Below are positions 19,401-27,399 of a stretch of DNA of 64,000 nt, one piece after another (within the stretch, counting starts at the first letter, position 1; each line of letters begins with the position of its first letter). The position numbers were made by a program, and so were the translations under genes. This DNA comes from Rodentibacter abscessus. Lineage in GTDB: Bacteria > Pseudomonadota > Gammaproteobacteria > Enterobacterales > Pasteurellaceae. The stretch is taken from contig NZ_AP038785.1 in assembly GCF_047160095.1 (NCBI RefSeq), forward strand, positions 1,612,001 to 1,676,000. Direction: 5' to 3'. The notes under the pieces are model-generated. The model ran no database searches. It was given only the letters and a program-made list of their open reading frames with translations, and had not been told where the DNA came from.

Positions 19401-22400
19401 CGGCAATCACATTACTACGCTCATTGATAAAGGATTGGCTATCAGAAGTGATCTGCCCTCCTGCAAGAATCTGCCCCGGCACAGTTTTCAGCACGGTGCT
19501 TTCATCAACGCGATGATTGCTAATGTGTAAACGCCAAAAATTGCGATAATGTATCCTTTGAAGATCCCCTAAACGTGCTTTATTGTGCTTTTCAATTTCT
19601 TTATCGAGAGGATTAATACTTTCGCTGTATTTCGCTTCCCAATCTTCTAACGGCTTAATATTTTTGACATAGTAATCCCATTTGATTTTTTGTTCTTGAT
19701 ACTTCGATCTATCTATAAAAGGGTGTGGTCTGCGAGGTCTTTTAAATTTCCCTTCTTCATCAAACCAGTCCTTTTCAACAAACCAAGGTTGTTCAGCTAA
19801 ATCATCAAAAGGGAATGGAGGTTGTGCTTCTGCCGGTGCGGTGATGTTAAAATACGCCCAAATCGGGTTATCCGGACCATACTGACCGGCCTCCGTATAG
19901 CTACAGCTTCCTTTTCCGGCAACATAATCACAAACCATTTCATTGCGAATCGCAAGCGGCGTATCTTTGGTGATCTCATCGCCCAGTTTTAACACAACAG
20001 GCTCCGCACCATCACTTTTATACACTAATTGACCGGCACGGCTCCATCCTTCCCAACGCAGCAAATCCATTGAGATGTGAGGATCGTCCTCATTAATTGT
20101 TGATTTATCGCCGTTTAAAGGATTGGTAAACTCTGTTTTTAAATTACCACGCTCATGTTTCCCCATTGGCACAATATAGGTTTCATTTGTTTTTTCATCT
20201 AAGCGTTTTGTTATTTCCGTCGGCGCTTCACCCGTTTTCACATGCTCAACCTCAAAGAGCGTATTATTATTGTGAATGCGGTTGATATTGAAGTGAATAT
20301 GTTGTTCGGATTCCAGTACGCTACTGTTATTGCGTAGCACCTCGGCATTGCCTTGTGCCCGATTTTCTGCGTTTAAGGTACGTCCGAAGGTCATATTGCC
20401 GACACTAAAGAGGGTTGCACCGACTTGATGGTCGGATAAATAATGTGCCGTGTTGTTTTCAATTTCTCGTGCGGCAATATCCAAACGCCCACGGGAAGCC
20501 ACAACGGCAGATTTCATCTCACCATTGCCGTAATCTTTATCGCTGTTTTCAATTTTATCCGCTTGCAGCGCAACATTATCGCCGTAAATACGCCCCTTGC
20601 CCGTATTAAGCAGAAGCCCACCGGCTTTCACCACCGTTTGGGCATCCTCTGTCGGGCTAATACTGTTAATCAGTCCTTCATTGATGAGGTTGCCGTTAGC
20701 ATGAATTTGCGTATTTGCACTACTTATTCTTCCATCACTATTGTTGGTAATATGGTTTGCCGTTAATGTGACGCTTTCATCGGCATACAAATTATGCTGA
20801 TTAATCAGATTTCCTTTTGTTGTCACTGAAAGATGGTGATTCGCATTAATGTGGTTGCCGGTAACAAAGTCTTTCTGTTGGGTAATTCGGATTGTTTTAC
20901 CTTCGATATGCCCATTGGTGGTCACTTCATCGGCGACAATGGATAAAGTATCCCCTGCTTGCAAACGCCCGTTTTGGTTATCAATATGTAATTTTTCACC
21001 TTTAATCGAAACAAGACCATTTCCCGTCACTTTACCTTGGCGATTATCTAAGTTTTGTTGTACCCTCAAGTGGCTTTCTTTGTGGCTATGAAGTTGCCCT
21101 TGTCGGTTATCAATCGATTGCGCAGAAATGTTCAATACCGCTGCTAAAATCCCTTGCGTCATTTTTTTTGATGTCGCTTGGGTATCGCTGTTATCAAGTT
21201 TTCCGGTGTTTAAGGTTAAAGCATGACCACTTTCAATAAATGAACCCGTTGTCCCCACTTTTTGATTATTGATACTTGTTGTTACATCTAAAGTAAGCTG
21301 ATCTTTTGTGCGAATCTCTCCGCCACGGTTATCCACGCTATTCGCTTGAATAGACATTTCACCTAAACCGTGAATTTTACCCTGTTGTCGGTTATCAATC
21401 GCGCCGATAACTTGAAGGTTGCCCTGTTTCTCTGCATAAATCGCCCCGTTGTGATTCGTGATTGCCCCACTTTCAACCAGTAGATTCTTTTTACTAATCA
21501 CTTTACCTTGTTGATTTTCCAGTGCTTGTTGTTTTAAGTTGAGGTGAAGTAAGCCTTGCTCGTTATACAGGGTACCTTGATGATTATTGATGCCATTGGC
21601 AAGGAGGGTAATATTTTGTTTAGCCGTGAGATAACCAAAGGCGTTATTGAGTTTTTCTACGGTTGAAAGCAATAAGTTTCCTGTAATGGCATTCACATTT
21701 CCTTTTTGGTTGTTTAGGTTATTTGCTTGGATTTCAACTTTATCATTGGCATGAATCCGTCCTTCTTGGTTATTTAAATCACCTAAGGTTTGGATACTAA
21801 GTGATGAATTGCCTTGTAACACCCCCGATTGGTTATCAAGAGAAGTGGCGGTAATAGTTGCCGATTCCCCACTGATTCTCCCCTGTTTATTGCTAATTTC
21901 TTGATTGACCGTAACTTTTTGAGAACCAAGTGAGGACAACACACCCGAATCATTTTGTATAGATTGTGCCGTGACGGTTTGATGCTCTTGGCTTAACACG
22001 TAGCCCTGTTTATTCAATAATTGTTGTGTATTTACAATCAATTTGCCTAAGGAAATGATTCCTTTGTTTTGCGGTTGATCCGTAGATTGTGATTCACCTT
22101 TCGTTTCTTGATTATTTAAGTTGCCTTGGTGAGTGTTAATCAACATATCCTGACGACTTTGGATTAAGCCCTCTTGGTTATCTAATTGACCGCTTTGAAT
22201 CGTAAGACTCGCCCCGGCGCTTAGTTTACCTTGTCGGTTTGCGAGTGCCTGCTTGCGAGTATCTATATTAAGATGACCTTGCTCTGCAATAAGAGTCGCA
22301 TTGGTATTATTTAACCGTTCACTACGAATAACGGCATTATTTTTGGCAACAATTTCAGCTTGCTGATTATCTAATTGCCCTGCAGCCGTAATATTAATGT

Positions 22401-25083
22401 TTTGTCCGACCAATTGGCTATGTTGAGTGGAAACAATCTCACCACTTGCTAGAACATTTAATGATTGTTCCGCTTTAACGGTACCCTTTTGTTGGTAAAG
22501 ATGGGTAATAGTGGCATTCAAGTTATTTTTCGCAACAACCGAAGCATTATTATTATTTACAATGCCTGTACTGATGTTTAAATCCGTGCCGGCATAAATG
22601 ACGCCGTCCTGATTGGTGAGTTTTTGTCGGTGTGTATCAATCGTTACCTTATTTTGTAAACTACTGATTTCACCTTCTGTATTATCAATCGCCTGACTTG
22701 AAATCGTTAAAGAATCCGTATCCGATTGAATAAGGCTATTGATGTTTTCTAATTGATGAGCAACCGTTAAGGCTATGCTATTTGCAACGATTTGGCTTTT
22801 ATCCGTACTCTTAATATTTTGGGCTGAGAGCGTAACTTTATCCGCATTAATAACGCCATTTTGCTGATTTAAGTTACCGGACAATGTAAATTCCGCCGGT
22901 TTAACGGCATAGATTTGACCTTGGCTATTCGTAAGGTTAGCCGTCTTTAAAGCGAGATCTTGTTTCGTATAAATTAAACCTTGTCTGTTGTTAATCTCAG
23001 AGGTCATTAAATGTTGTTTACCTCGACTCACAATCCGACCTTGTTGATTTGATAGATTCGCCGACTGAATATCAAGTTCACCAAGTGCCACAATCCCTTT
23101 ATCTTGTGCTTTCGTTAAGGTTTGTTGGTTAGAAAGGTTTTTTCCCTGAGTATTAATCGTTATATTTTGATTTGATTGGATCAAACCGCCGTCATTCAGT
23201 AATTCCCCTGAAGTAATTTCAACACCTTGATTTGCAAGCATAACCCCTGAAGTTGAATCCACTTTACCTTGGGCGGCATCAACCTGTAGTTTACCCTTGG
23301 CAATGAAACGCCCTTGTTGGCTATCTATACCCTGCGCCTTTACGGTTAAATCACCTTGGTTTTTAAACGTACCGCCTTGATTTTGGAGTTTATCCGCAAC
23401 TTCGAGTTTTAACTCGCCCGAACCTGTTTGCTCCCAGGTCGCTTTTCTGGTATTGAGTGAAGATTGTGTGGTTGTTATCCGTTCTGCTTTTAAATAGCTT
23501 TCCTGCGTTTCAAGCAATATCGGCGTCTTCAATTTTAAATCTTTCTCTGCAATGAGTTCGGCTTGATTGGCTTGGATTTTACCTTGAGAAGCATCAACGG
23601 AAATTGAGTGGGCTAACGTGCGACTATGATCTAAATCGGCTTCTGAAGCGGCAACATCGATTTTACCCGATGCGATATTTTTACCTTGTAAAGTCGCTTT
23701 CTGTGAGGTCTTAACCCTGATATTTTTACCCTGTGCGGACATTTTCTCGATTGTTCGCGCTTCACCTTTTGGCGTATCTTTAACATCAACATCCGCCGCA
23801 ATCAATGAACCGGGCGAAGCATTCACATTTTTTGCTTGGTAGATAACTTCGCCACGTGCAACGGTTTCACCACGTTGAGTAATGTCTTGTTCCGCATTTT
23901 TCAGAATATTGCCGCCACGAGCTACAATAGAACCGTCATTTTGAATATTTGCCGGGGTCTTCAGCTGAATATCACCTTGTTTATTCTCTATTTTTCCTTT
24001 GTTCTCAATATTTTGGCTTGCCGTAAGCGTGACAGGTTTATTCGCATTAAGCGTTCCTGTATTTACAATACGTCCTTGGCTATCAATTTTTAAGGTTTCA
24101 GCACTCGCACCAATATGCCCTGCATTACGTACTCCAACACCTTTTTCCGTACCAATAAGATGGATTTTTCCTGAATACATTCCTCCTAATTCACCGACAT
24201 CTACGGCAAATTTAGGTTGATTTTCCTCGGCAAGCGTTTGGGAAGTATGAATAATTTGTAGATCTTCCGTATTATTTGAACGCTTGATCGTATTCTTACC
24301 GGTGATAACTTTCGTTTCTTTCTTAGACCAGATCCCCGCATTGACTTCCATCTCTCTTGCTAGAATTTCCGTATAATCTACACGGCTGTTATCTAATCCT
24401 TTACCTAAAACTTTAACTTTGCCTTTTTCCACCACAAAACTTTCAAGGTTGCCATTCTGAATTTGTGGTTTACCTGTGGTAAAGGTAGTTCGATCAGAAT
24501 TAATTACACCACAACCTTCACAATGAATGCCGTTAGGATTTGCGATAATGACATCCGCTTTTTTACCGGCCACCTCCAGGTAACCTTTTAATTGACTCGG
24601 ATTATTGGAAGTGACTTCATTTAAAATTACCTTGGCTTCACCACGTGCAAGATAAGGGTTGCCCTGCACCCAACCACCCTGTTGGGTTTGGGTGTTGGTA
24701 CGGCTATTGTTTAGAATCGCCCCTTTGGTATCAACATTAAAGTGATTGTATTTATTATGGGAAAGTCCTTTATCATTCGGGGTTTGAATATTGACTTGCG
24801 GTAAACCATTGGCGGTTTGCAAAACAATAGGTTGTTGGTTTTTCGGTGCGGTTTTATCCGCTTGAATAATCAATGTTTCCGCCAATACATTATCAGAAAA
24901 TGCGACAAAGCCTAATGCACAAAAGAGGCTAAAACTAAGGGGCTTAAGTGCAGCAAAAAGTGCGGTCATTTTTGAGCAAGTTTTTTCACCCTGAGCCTTA
25001 TTCTGCGATTTGGCTAACTCCGACACCACTACAAAACGTTGTAAGGTTTTACTGAAAATGACACGGAAACATTGTTTATTCAT
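13411..25083 (-). CDS. CdiA/FhaB-type two-partner-secretion exoprotein with C-terminal nuclease-like toxin
   Basis: The protein has 3890 residues. An extended signal peptide (residues 1-~68, ending 'NVLA') leads into a TPS haemagglutination-activity domain (~70-300) with the 'NPNGI' motif and a CxxC pair ('CEGCG'). Residues ~330-1500 are FHA-1 repeats ('LDNQ.G', 'NLNNQ.G' patterns). A non-repetitive, Trp/Tyr/Pro-rich region at ~1560-1990 is where CdiA receptor-binding domains sit. A 'GDGFYEQRLVREQ...MDAGVTFA' segment opens FHA-2 (~2100-3300). The pretoxin region ends with VENN near residue 3550. The final ~335 residues include 'FDHVLLGKDGTVVIIDSKQ', a D...D-x-K arrangement typical of PD-(D/E)xK nucleases. 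It is exported by the TpsB at 25315-27069 and paired with the immunity gene just downstream. Target specificity is not predictable here. Confidence 0.9.
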   Translation of the reverse strand: MNKQCFRVIFSKTLQRFVVVSELAKSQNKAQGEKTCSKMTALFAALKPLSFSLFCALGFVAFSDNVLAETLIIQADKTAPKNQQPIVLQTANGLPQVNIQTPNDKGLSHNKYNHFNVDTKGAILNNSRTNTQTQQGGWVQGNPYLARGEAKVILNEVTSNNPSQLKGYLEVAGKKADVIIANPNGIHCEGCGVINSDRTTFTTGKPQIQNGNLESFVVEKGKVKVLGKGLDNSRVDYTEILAREMEVNAGIWSKKETKVITGKNTIKRSNNTEDLQIIHTSQTLAEENQPKFAVDVGELGGMYSGKIHLIGTEKGVGVRNAGHIGASAETLKIDSQGRIVNTGTLNANKPVTLTASQNIENKGKIENKQGDIQLKTPANIQNDGSIVARGGNILKNAEQDITQRGETVARGEVIYQAKNVNASPGSLIAADVDVKDTPKGEARTIEKMSAQGKNIRVKTSQKATLQGKNIASGKIDVAASEADLDHSRTLAHSISVDASQGKIQANQAELIAEKDLKLKTPILLETQESYLKAERITTTQSSLNTRKATWEQTGSGELKLEVADKLQNQGGTFKNQGDLTVKAQGIDSQQGRFIAKGKLQVDAAQGKVDSTSGVMLANQGVEITSGELLNDGGLIQSNQNITINTQGKNLSNQQTLTKAQDKGIVALGELDIQSANLSNQQGRIVSRGKQHLMTSEINNRQGLIYTKQDLALKTANLTNSQGQIYAVKPAEFTLSGNLNQQNGVINADKVTLSAQNIKSTDKSQIVANSIALTVAHQLENINSLIQSDTDSLTISSQAIDNTEGEISSLQNKVTIDTHRQKLTNQDGVIYAGTDLNISTGIVNNNNASVVAKNNLNATITHLYQQKGTVKAEQSLNVLASGEIVSTQHSQLVGQNINITAAGQLDNQQAEIVAKNNAVIRSERLNNTNATLIAEQGHLNIDTRKQALANRQGKLSAGASLTIQSGQLDNQEGLIQSRQDMLINTHQGNLNNQETKGESQSTDQPQNKGIISLGKLIVNTQQLLNKQGYVLSQEHQTVTAQSIQNDSGVLSSLGSQKVTVNQEISNKQGRISGESATITATSLDNQSGVLQGNSSLSIQTLGDLNNQEGRIHANDKVEIQANNLNNQKGNVNAITGNLLLSTVEKLNNAFGYLTAKQNITLLANGINNHQGTLYNEQGLLHLNLKQQALENQQGKVISKKNLLVESGAITNHNGAIYAEKQGNLQVIGAIDNRQQGKIHGLGEMSIQANSVDNRGGEIRTKDQLTLDVTTSINNQKVGTTGSFIESGHALTLNTGKLDNSDTQATSKKMTQGILAAVLNISAQSIDNRQGQLHSHKESHLRVQQNLDNRQGKVTGNGLVSIKGEKLHIDNQNGRLQAGDTLSIVADEVTTNGHIEGKTIRITQQKDFVTGNHINANHHLSVTTKGNLINQHNLYADESVTLTANHITNNSDGRISSANTQIHANGNLINEGLINSISPTEDAQTVVKAGGLLLNTGKGRIYGDNVALQADKIENSDKDYGNGEMKSAVVASRGRLDIAAREIENNTAHYLSDHQVGATLFSVGNMTFGRTLNAENRAQGNAEVLRNNSSVLESEQHIHFNINRIHNNNTLFEVEHVKTGEAPTEITKRLDEKTNETYIVPMGKHERGNLKTEFTNPLNGDKSTINEDDPHISMDLLRWEGWSRAGQLVYKSDGAEPVVLKLGDEITKDTPLAIRNEMVCDYVAGKGSCSYTEAGQYGPDNPIWAYFNITAPAEAQPPFPFDDLAEQPWFVEKDWFDEEGKFKRPRRPHPFIDRSKYQEQKIKWDYYVKNIKPLEDWEAKYSESINPLDKEIEKHNKARLGDLQRIHYRNFWRLHISNHRVDESTVLKTVPGQILAGGQITSDSQSFINERSNVIAGQAMSLKKDIENIGERGLHRITDTGDKVYTFEKWRGGFKRYHQRKWENSGPYKRIIETPFEMDVWRKEENVSYQDNKRTDDGIKTRTPHQLRLTGVENHSNQTLSAANAQSLGQLEKKDTALFTELNGDNRPVNTSDASTRKLERISLADNIEVRSIQPNLAVPQNVLYRVNPDPNSHVLIETDPDFTNRKRWLSSDYMFNALRYEPNQMQKRLGDGFYEQRLVREQINRLTGRNFVGDYRDFDSQYRGLMDAGVTFAQKFNLRPGIALSPSQVAQLTTDIVWFEPQSVRLPNGAAAQVLAPRIYALAKKGDITGNGTLLSANKITHKGREFINSGTVSGRELVKFDSEAIRNTGTLSGSAIVGNISGDVENIGGTIEADRAILLDVAGNFTHQSTLHTTNVNEKGYQRTDTRIGRKGLLHVKGENGVLQIGANNIDISGADIINDGEGQTYLSAKNNLNLTALSVGFDEKMGGGNHYRNEKVDDVVVSRVSGKGDVVLSANNLYSEGAELGAKARLTALAENELVLGTALGSREYEEYHKYKKRNVLGSSSLEQKQTQETTQHKGTVIAGNDVYLASRKGNIHLTAAEIVALNDISAFAQKDILLDAAVNRETNSSKEIRKKSGLSASASRGIASVGYSKNKSDMRDNNAATSVATTVLNAASGNLIISAGNGDVISNAAQINAGKDVIIDGNNVRLNAMTEHQTNQFSHQVKSAGFGVSAVYNPLQVAKDNFGEQANQGSAVGIIGKILTAAEAVGKTTNQMASPGSPYLKAQKSTLNKNSEAHTAVVGEVNAGGNLTIEAREGSITAQGTQLSAKGDGSLWAKKDIVLDVARSSTTQNNRSSRKGVSFDSSKGATSAAGVFSEKELGAGDTLIERASVLSFGGNSQLSAQQGDVRLMGTQLVSEEDNRISAGGNVVLSTAQKRTGQSTSGEKHRIGEAVVSETERFSGYHRQLNSENAESVSHSGAMVASLNGNVEINAGKDFNQKSGQILAKKRIDIEAENVTFDVAHNTGESASHQSDLKMGTFARVASPIIDLVQAVERTVGNKEANDRVKAAQALGIAAKAYSTYANAAAGGALLRVEAGTGYSHSRERLESKQAEAQGNTLNAQHIDIKSRSGDIRAKQTDFTSRDAEGKRLADSSIRLNAAKELVLESSQSTATQKGRQQSSGVEVGAGVAIGAQTGVYVYAQGGFSNAKQDERHTIQNNSHLESENISLTSGGDTTLAGAVAKAKTIHTDVGGTLKIESRQDEHRSQSSSAGFGGRIQVSLGTGWGASGYGNASSGKSSSKQVAEQSGLFAEEGGYHINANHVQLKGGAIAGTNPTNSELKTNTLTFSDIKNESQSRAISGSISGSANLNKLGGVEAKTEEEAAQQAKIAKLTGTPQSNSINPTIPLYASESDSSITKATLTEGKIILNKDSQPTETTAKALGINTELSQANSQVKTTFDIKQKLSEQQVIGNAIGEIGAAAQAYTESKAKALNEEADELAKAGKIAEAAQKKQEAEKWQTSGEHKRKVEAVTTALSLALAGKPTEAIAAGAASPYVNQAIKTLTAQSETANIAAHVLWGAIEAELSGGKASTGAISAATAELGARVLTQGIYQKEPSELTPEEKEQVLEITKALAGVAAGAATKGNSAEILNAVSTGSAIAKNAVENNALAFDNDKFTESQKIDIIKAMYGFTDEEAVAFLQGYRKGDGKGIINSVVDTFDSIIHLDETVKNLAYVVTHPTETVERISLSVEEWKKTFNYAMKNDPALAGEMLGYLDGNISGVPASGLVVGGALAKSIQQVAKVSKVLPQHVGHQVNRVKNYSVLNKVIDEVDNVAISTDKGFISKSKVCGAACELKPTSAKERDLINDIVKNGDPKGVKTEQLIGDLARRSGYTPLKGGKYGNNNGFDHVLLGKDGTVVIIDSKQIRNGRVQLSNKGASFGGEKTTQLSENWINAVSNQLPDGDPIKIAITNAYYNNKPIRTIITGVDRSDSTIKLIPVKVNNK
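14425..16970. repeat. CdiA C-terminal repeat, copy 1 (in the intact gene)
   Basis: This is the parental copy within cdiA, covering the end of FHA-2 and the pretoxin region up to VENN. It is colinear with 9814-12359 (whole length) and 6694-8480 (part). The repeat starts exactly at the point where toxin sequences diverge. Confidence 0.95.
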
Positions 25084-25123
25084 ATTTAATCCTATTTATT
25101 GCTATTGTTAATAAGTAAGCAGC

Positions 25124-25286
25124 ATCATGTAGCACTTGCACGAATCATCGTATCGTGCCGTTAGGCGAAGCCGTAACGCACCGATAGAGGGTTTAATGAT
25201 GAAATGGTGCGTTACGCAAAGCCTAACGCACCCTACCTCCGATAAATATCGGATATAAAATCCTCTTTGTGCAACTGCTACATAAT
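25124..25286. repeat. MITE-like inverted repeat element, copy A
   Basis: Ends 25124-25141 and 25269-25286 are inverted repeats matching at 16 of 18 positions (GTGCAA-TGCTACAT core). Inside are two opposed copies of a 'gcgttacg...ctaacgcacc' palindrome (25155-25182 and 25206-25236). Related palindromes occur at 34.6 and 63.2-63.35 kb. It fills the gap between the transporter and exoprotein genes and could affect their co-transcription. Confidence 0.75.
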
Positions 25287-25314
25287 ACTGTAACCAAGGG
25301 CAGCTTGTCCGATA

Positions 25315-27069
25315 TTAGAAAGCGTAATTTAAACTAAAGCCGGCAACGGTATGGGATGTTTTAAATCCATTCGGTTTACTGAGAGGTGTACCGATGAAAA
25401 CATCATAAGATAGATTGCGAATATTCCCACGTAAACCTAATACCGCCCCCATCAAATGATGTCCTAGCCGTTGTTGATCAGATTGCCCCATCACTCGACC
25501 TCCATCTAAAGCAGCATAAAGTTGATGACCAAGACTATTCACATTCCAAGCCAATTCATTTCGCCATAGCCAACCACGTTCACCAGAAAGCGTTAATTCT
25601 CCATCAAATCCACGTACGGTGTAACGCCCACCGATACTAAACCTATCTTGCGAAATAAGCGGTGTTTTATTCCATTGACCGTTCCAACTTGTATTGAATT
25701 GCCATGGCTGTTTTCCCCATATAAAAGGCTGGGTAAAATTAATCGAGGCCGTAATAATACGTGGGCGTGATGTCCCCTCATTCCAGAGTTCTTCAGGTGC
25801 AGATAATGCACCTCTAGCACCTGTTCCCCGTTTATAGTTTCCTGACAATTCAAGTGTTGCATCGCCCATATATTCTTTATGAGAGAAACCGGCTTCCCAA
25901 CCGGCCATACGGCGTTTTTGTACATCAATTTCACCACCATCGACATAATTTCGAGATTGACGAGACCAAAAGCTCCCTGATACTGACGTTTTACGTTTAC
26001 TATCCCGATAAAGTAAATAGGAAAGTGTTGCTTTGGTCGTGTTGCTTTTACCTGAATACAGATAATTATTATCAAAGGCACCAAAAACAGCTTGATGATA
26101 GCGGCTATATGTTTGTGAAGCGGATAGCGTCCAATAACCAAAAGGAACAGAATAATAGAAGGTGAGATTTTTATTGGCTCGGCTACCTTTATCATCATTG
26201 TTCGTTTTTAAGCTATGAGTGAAAGACGTATAGAAAAGATCATTCGCTGAGAAAATATTATCAACGGATAACGTACCGCTGGCTTGAAACTTCCCTGTTG
26301 AGGTAGAACCTGCATCATCTATCCCTAAATTTAGTCGAAAAGGAAATTGTTGTGTATAACTTATTTTTAGATCGCTTTCGCCTACCAAAGCAGAATCGTC
26401 TTCACTTGGTAAAATTTCAATATTTGCATCGACAGTTGGCACTCGTTTCAAATTTTCAAGAGTTTGCTCAATATCACGTACATTTAAAAGATCACCTTTT
26501 CCAAAAGTAAAACCCGTCAAAGCACGAAGTTTGGTAAACGGTGAGATAACGATGCTACTATCGGCAACAATCGTATTACGCACTTTTCCCAAAATCACGG
26601 TTAAATTCAGCTTACCGCCACGCAAGTCCTGTTCCTCGGTAACGACTCGCGTTGTCACATAACCTTTTTCAATAATATTATTTTGAACTTGCTTCATTAA
26701 AATACCTAATCCTTCACCGCCAAAACAGTGGGGTAAGGTTAATTTTAAGTCACGTGAAGCTTTATCTAATGCCCATTGGAATCGGCTTGTTGATGATGTT
26801 GAGCCGTAGTCGCTCAAAGAAATGTGTGAAATAGGATAGCAAGGAGATTCTTGTTTTAAAAACGAGAAGGGTTCTTTAACATCAGTATCTAACCGAACAT
26901 CGGTCTGCCGCTGTAATTGTTGATCTTTCGATTGTTGATATTGCTGTTGCCTCTGTTGCTGGCTTGCATCAAGTCTATTTAATTCTGATAAACTCGGGGG
27001 CTGATTTGCCAAAACGGTAACGGAGATAACGCTAAATGTTATACTGAGGAATTTTTTTTGAAAGCCCAT
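25315..27069 (-). CDS. TpsB outer-membrane transporter (CdiB/FhaC/ShlB family)
   Basis: The protein has 584 residues. An N-terminal signal peptide ends near 'VTVLANQ', followed by a Gln-rich helix/linker ('DASQQQRQQQYQQSKDQQ'). Two POTRA-like domains follow (~80-240, including 'CFGGEGLGILMKQVQ' and 'GYVTTRVV'), then a 16-strand-type beta barrel with the family motif 'SIGGRYTVRGFDGE' (the VRGY/F-type motif in extracellular loop 6). It ends in 'LNYAF', an aromatic-terminated outer-membrane signature. It secretes the exoprotein encoded 231 bases downstream on the same strand. A MITE-like element separates the two genes, which is unusual because TpsB and TpsA are normally tightly linked. Confidence 0.93.
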   Translation of the reverse strand: MGFQKKFLSITFSVISVTVLANQPPSLSELNRLDASQQQRQQQYQQSKDQQLQRQTDVRLDTDVKEPFSFLKQESPCYPISHISLSDYGSTSSTSRFQWALDKASRDLKLTLPHCFGGEGLGILMKQVQNNIIEKGYVTTRVVTEEQDLRGGKLNLTVILGKVRNTIVADSSIVISPFTKLRALTGFTFGKGDLLNVRDIEQTLENLKRVPTVDANIEILPSEDDSALVGESDLKISYTQQFPFRLNLGIDDAGSTSTGKFQASGTLSVDNIFSANDLFYTSFTHSLKTNNDDKGSRANKNLTFYYSVPFGYWTLSASQTYSRYHQAVFGAFDNNYLYSGKSNTTKATLSYLLYRDSKRKTSVSGSFWSRQSRNYVDGGEIDVQKRRMAGWEAGFSHKEYMGDATLELSGNYKRGTGARGALSAPEELWNEGTSRPRIITASINFTQPFIWGKQPWQFNTSWNGQWNKTPLISQDRFSIGGRYTVRGFDGELTLSGERGWLWRNELAWNVNSLGHQLYAALDGGRVMGQSDQQRLGHHLMGAVLGLRGNIRNLSYDVFIGTPLSKPNGFKTSHTVAGFSLNYAF

Positions 27070-27340
27070 AAATTTTTATATCCGATTCACTTAATCAATG
27101 TGATCCGGATTCTATATGATTATTCGTGGCATATCAAATGAGAAACATATAAATAACAGATTGTTTTTGTTATATTTATCCAACCGTATTGTTCAAAATA
27201 TGTCATACTCTACCTATTTCCCATAATTACATTAATCACTATCTTGTAATTGACGTTATTTATGTTCATATCCTTAAATAGTTTAAAGAGGATGATTGAT
27301 TAGTTCTATAAATATACTGATTATGATAAAAAATATAAAA

Positions 27341-27384
27341 AAATAAGCGTTTCCTATTTAACTTTAATTAGGAAACGCTTATTT
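27341..27384 (-). terminator. Terminator after slam
   Basis: A perfect 16-bp inverted repeat (27341-27356 against 27369-27384) with A/T flanks lies 16 bases downstream of the minus-strand Slam gene. The remaining ~270 bases before the TpsB start at 27069 hold no ORF and presumably its promoter; no convincing -35/-10 pair or strong Shine-Dalgarno sequence was seen there. Confidence 0.85.
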
Positions 27385-27399
27385 TATATATTGTAAAAG

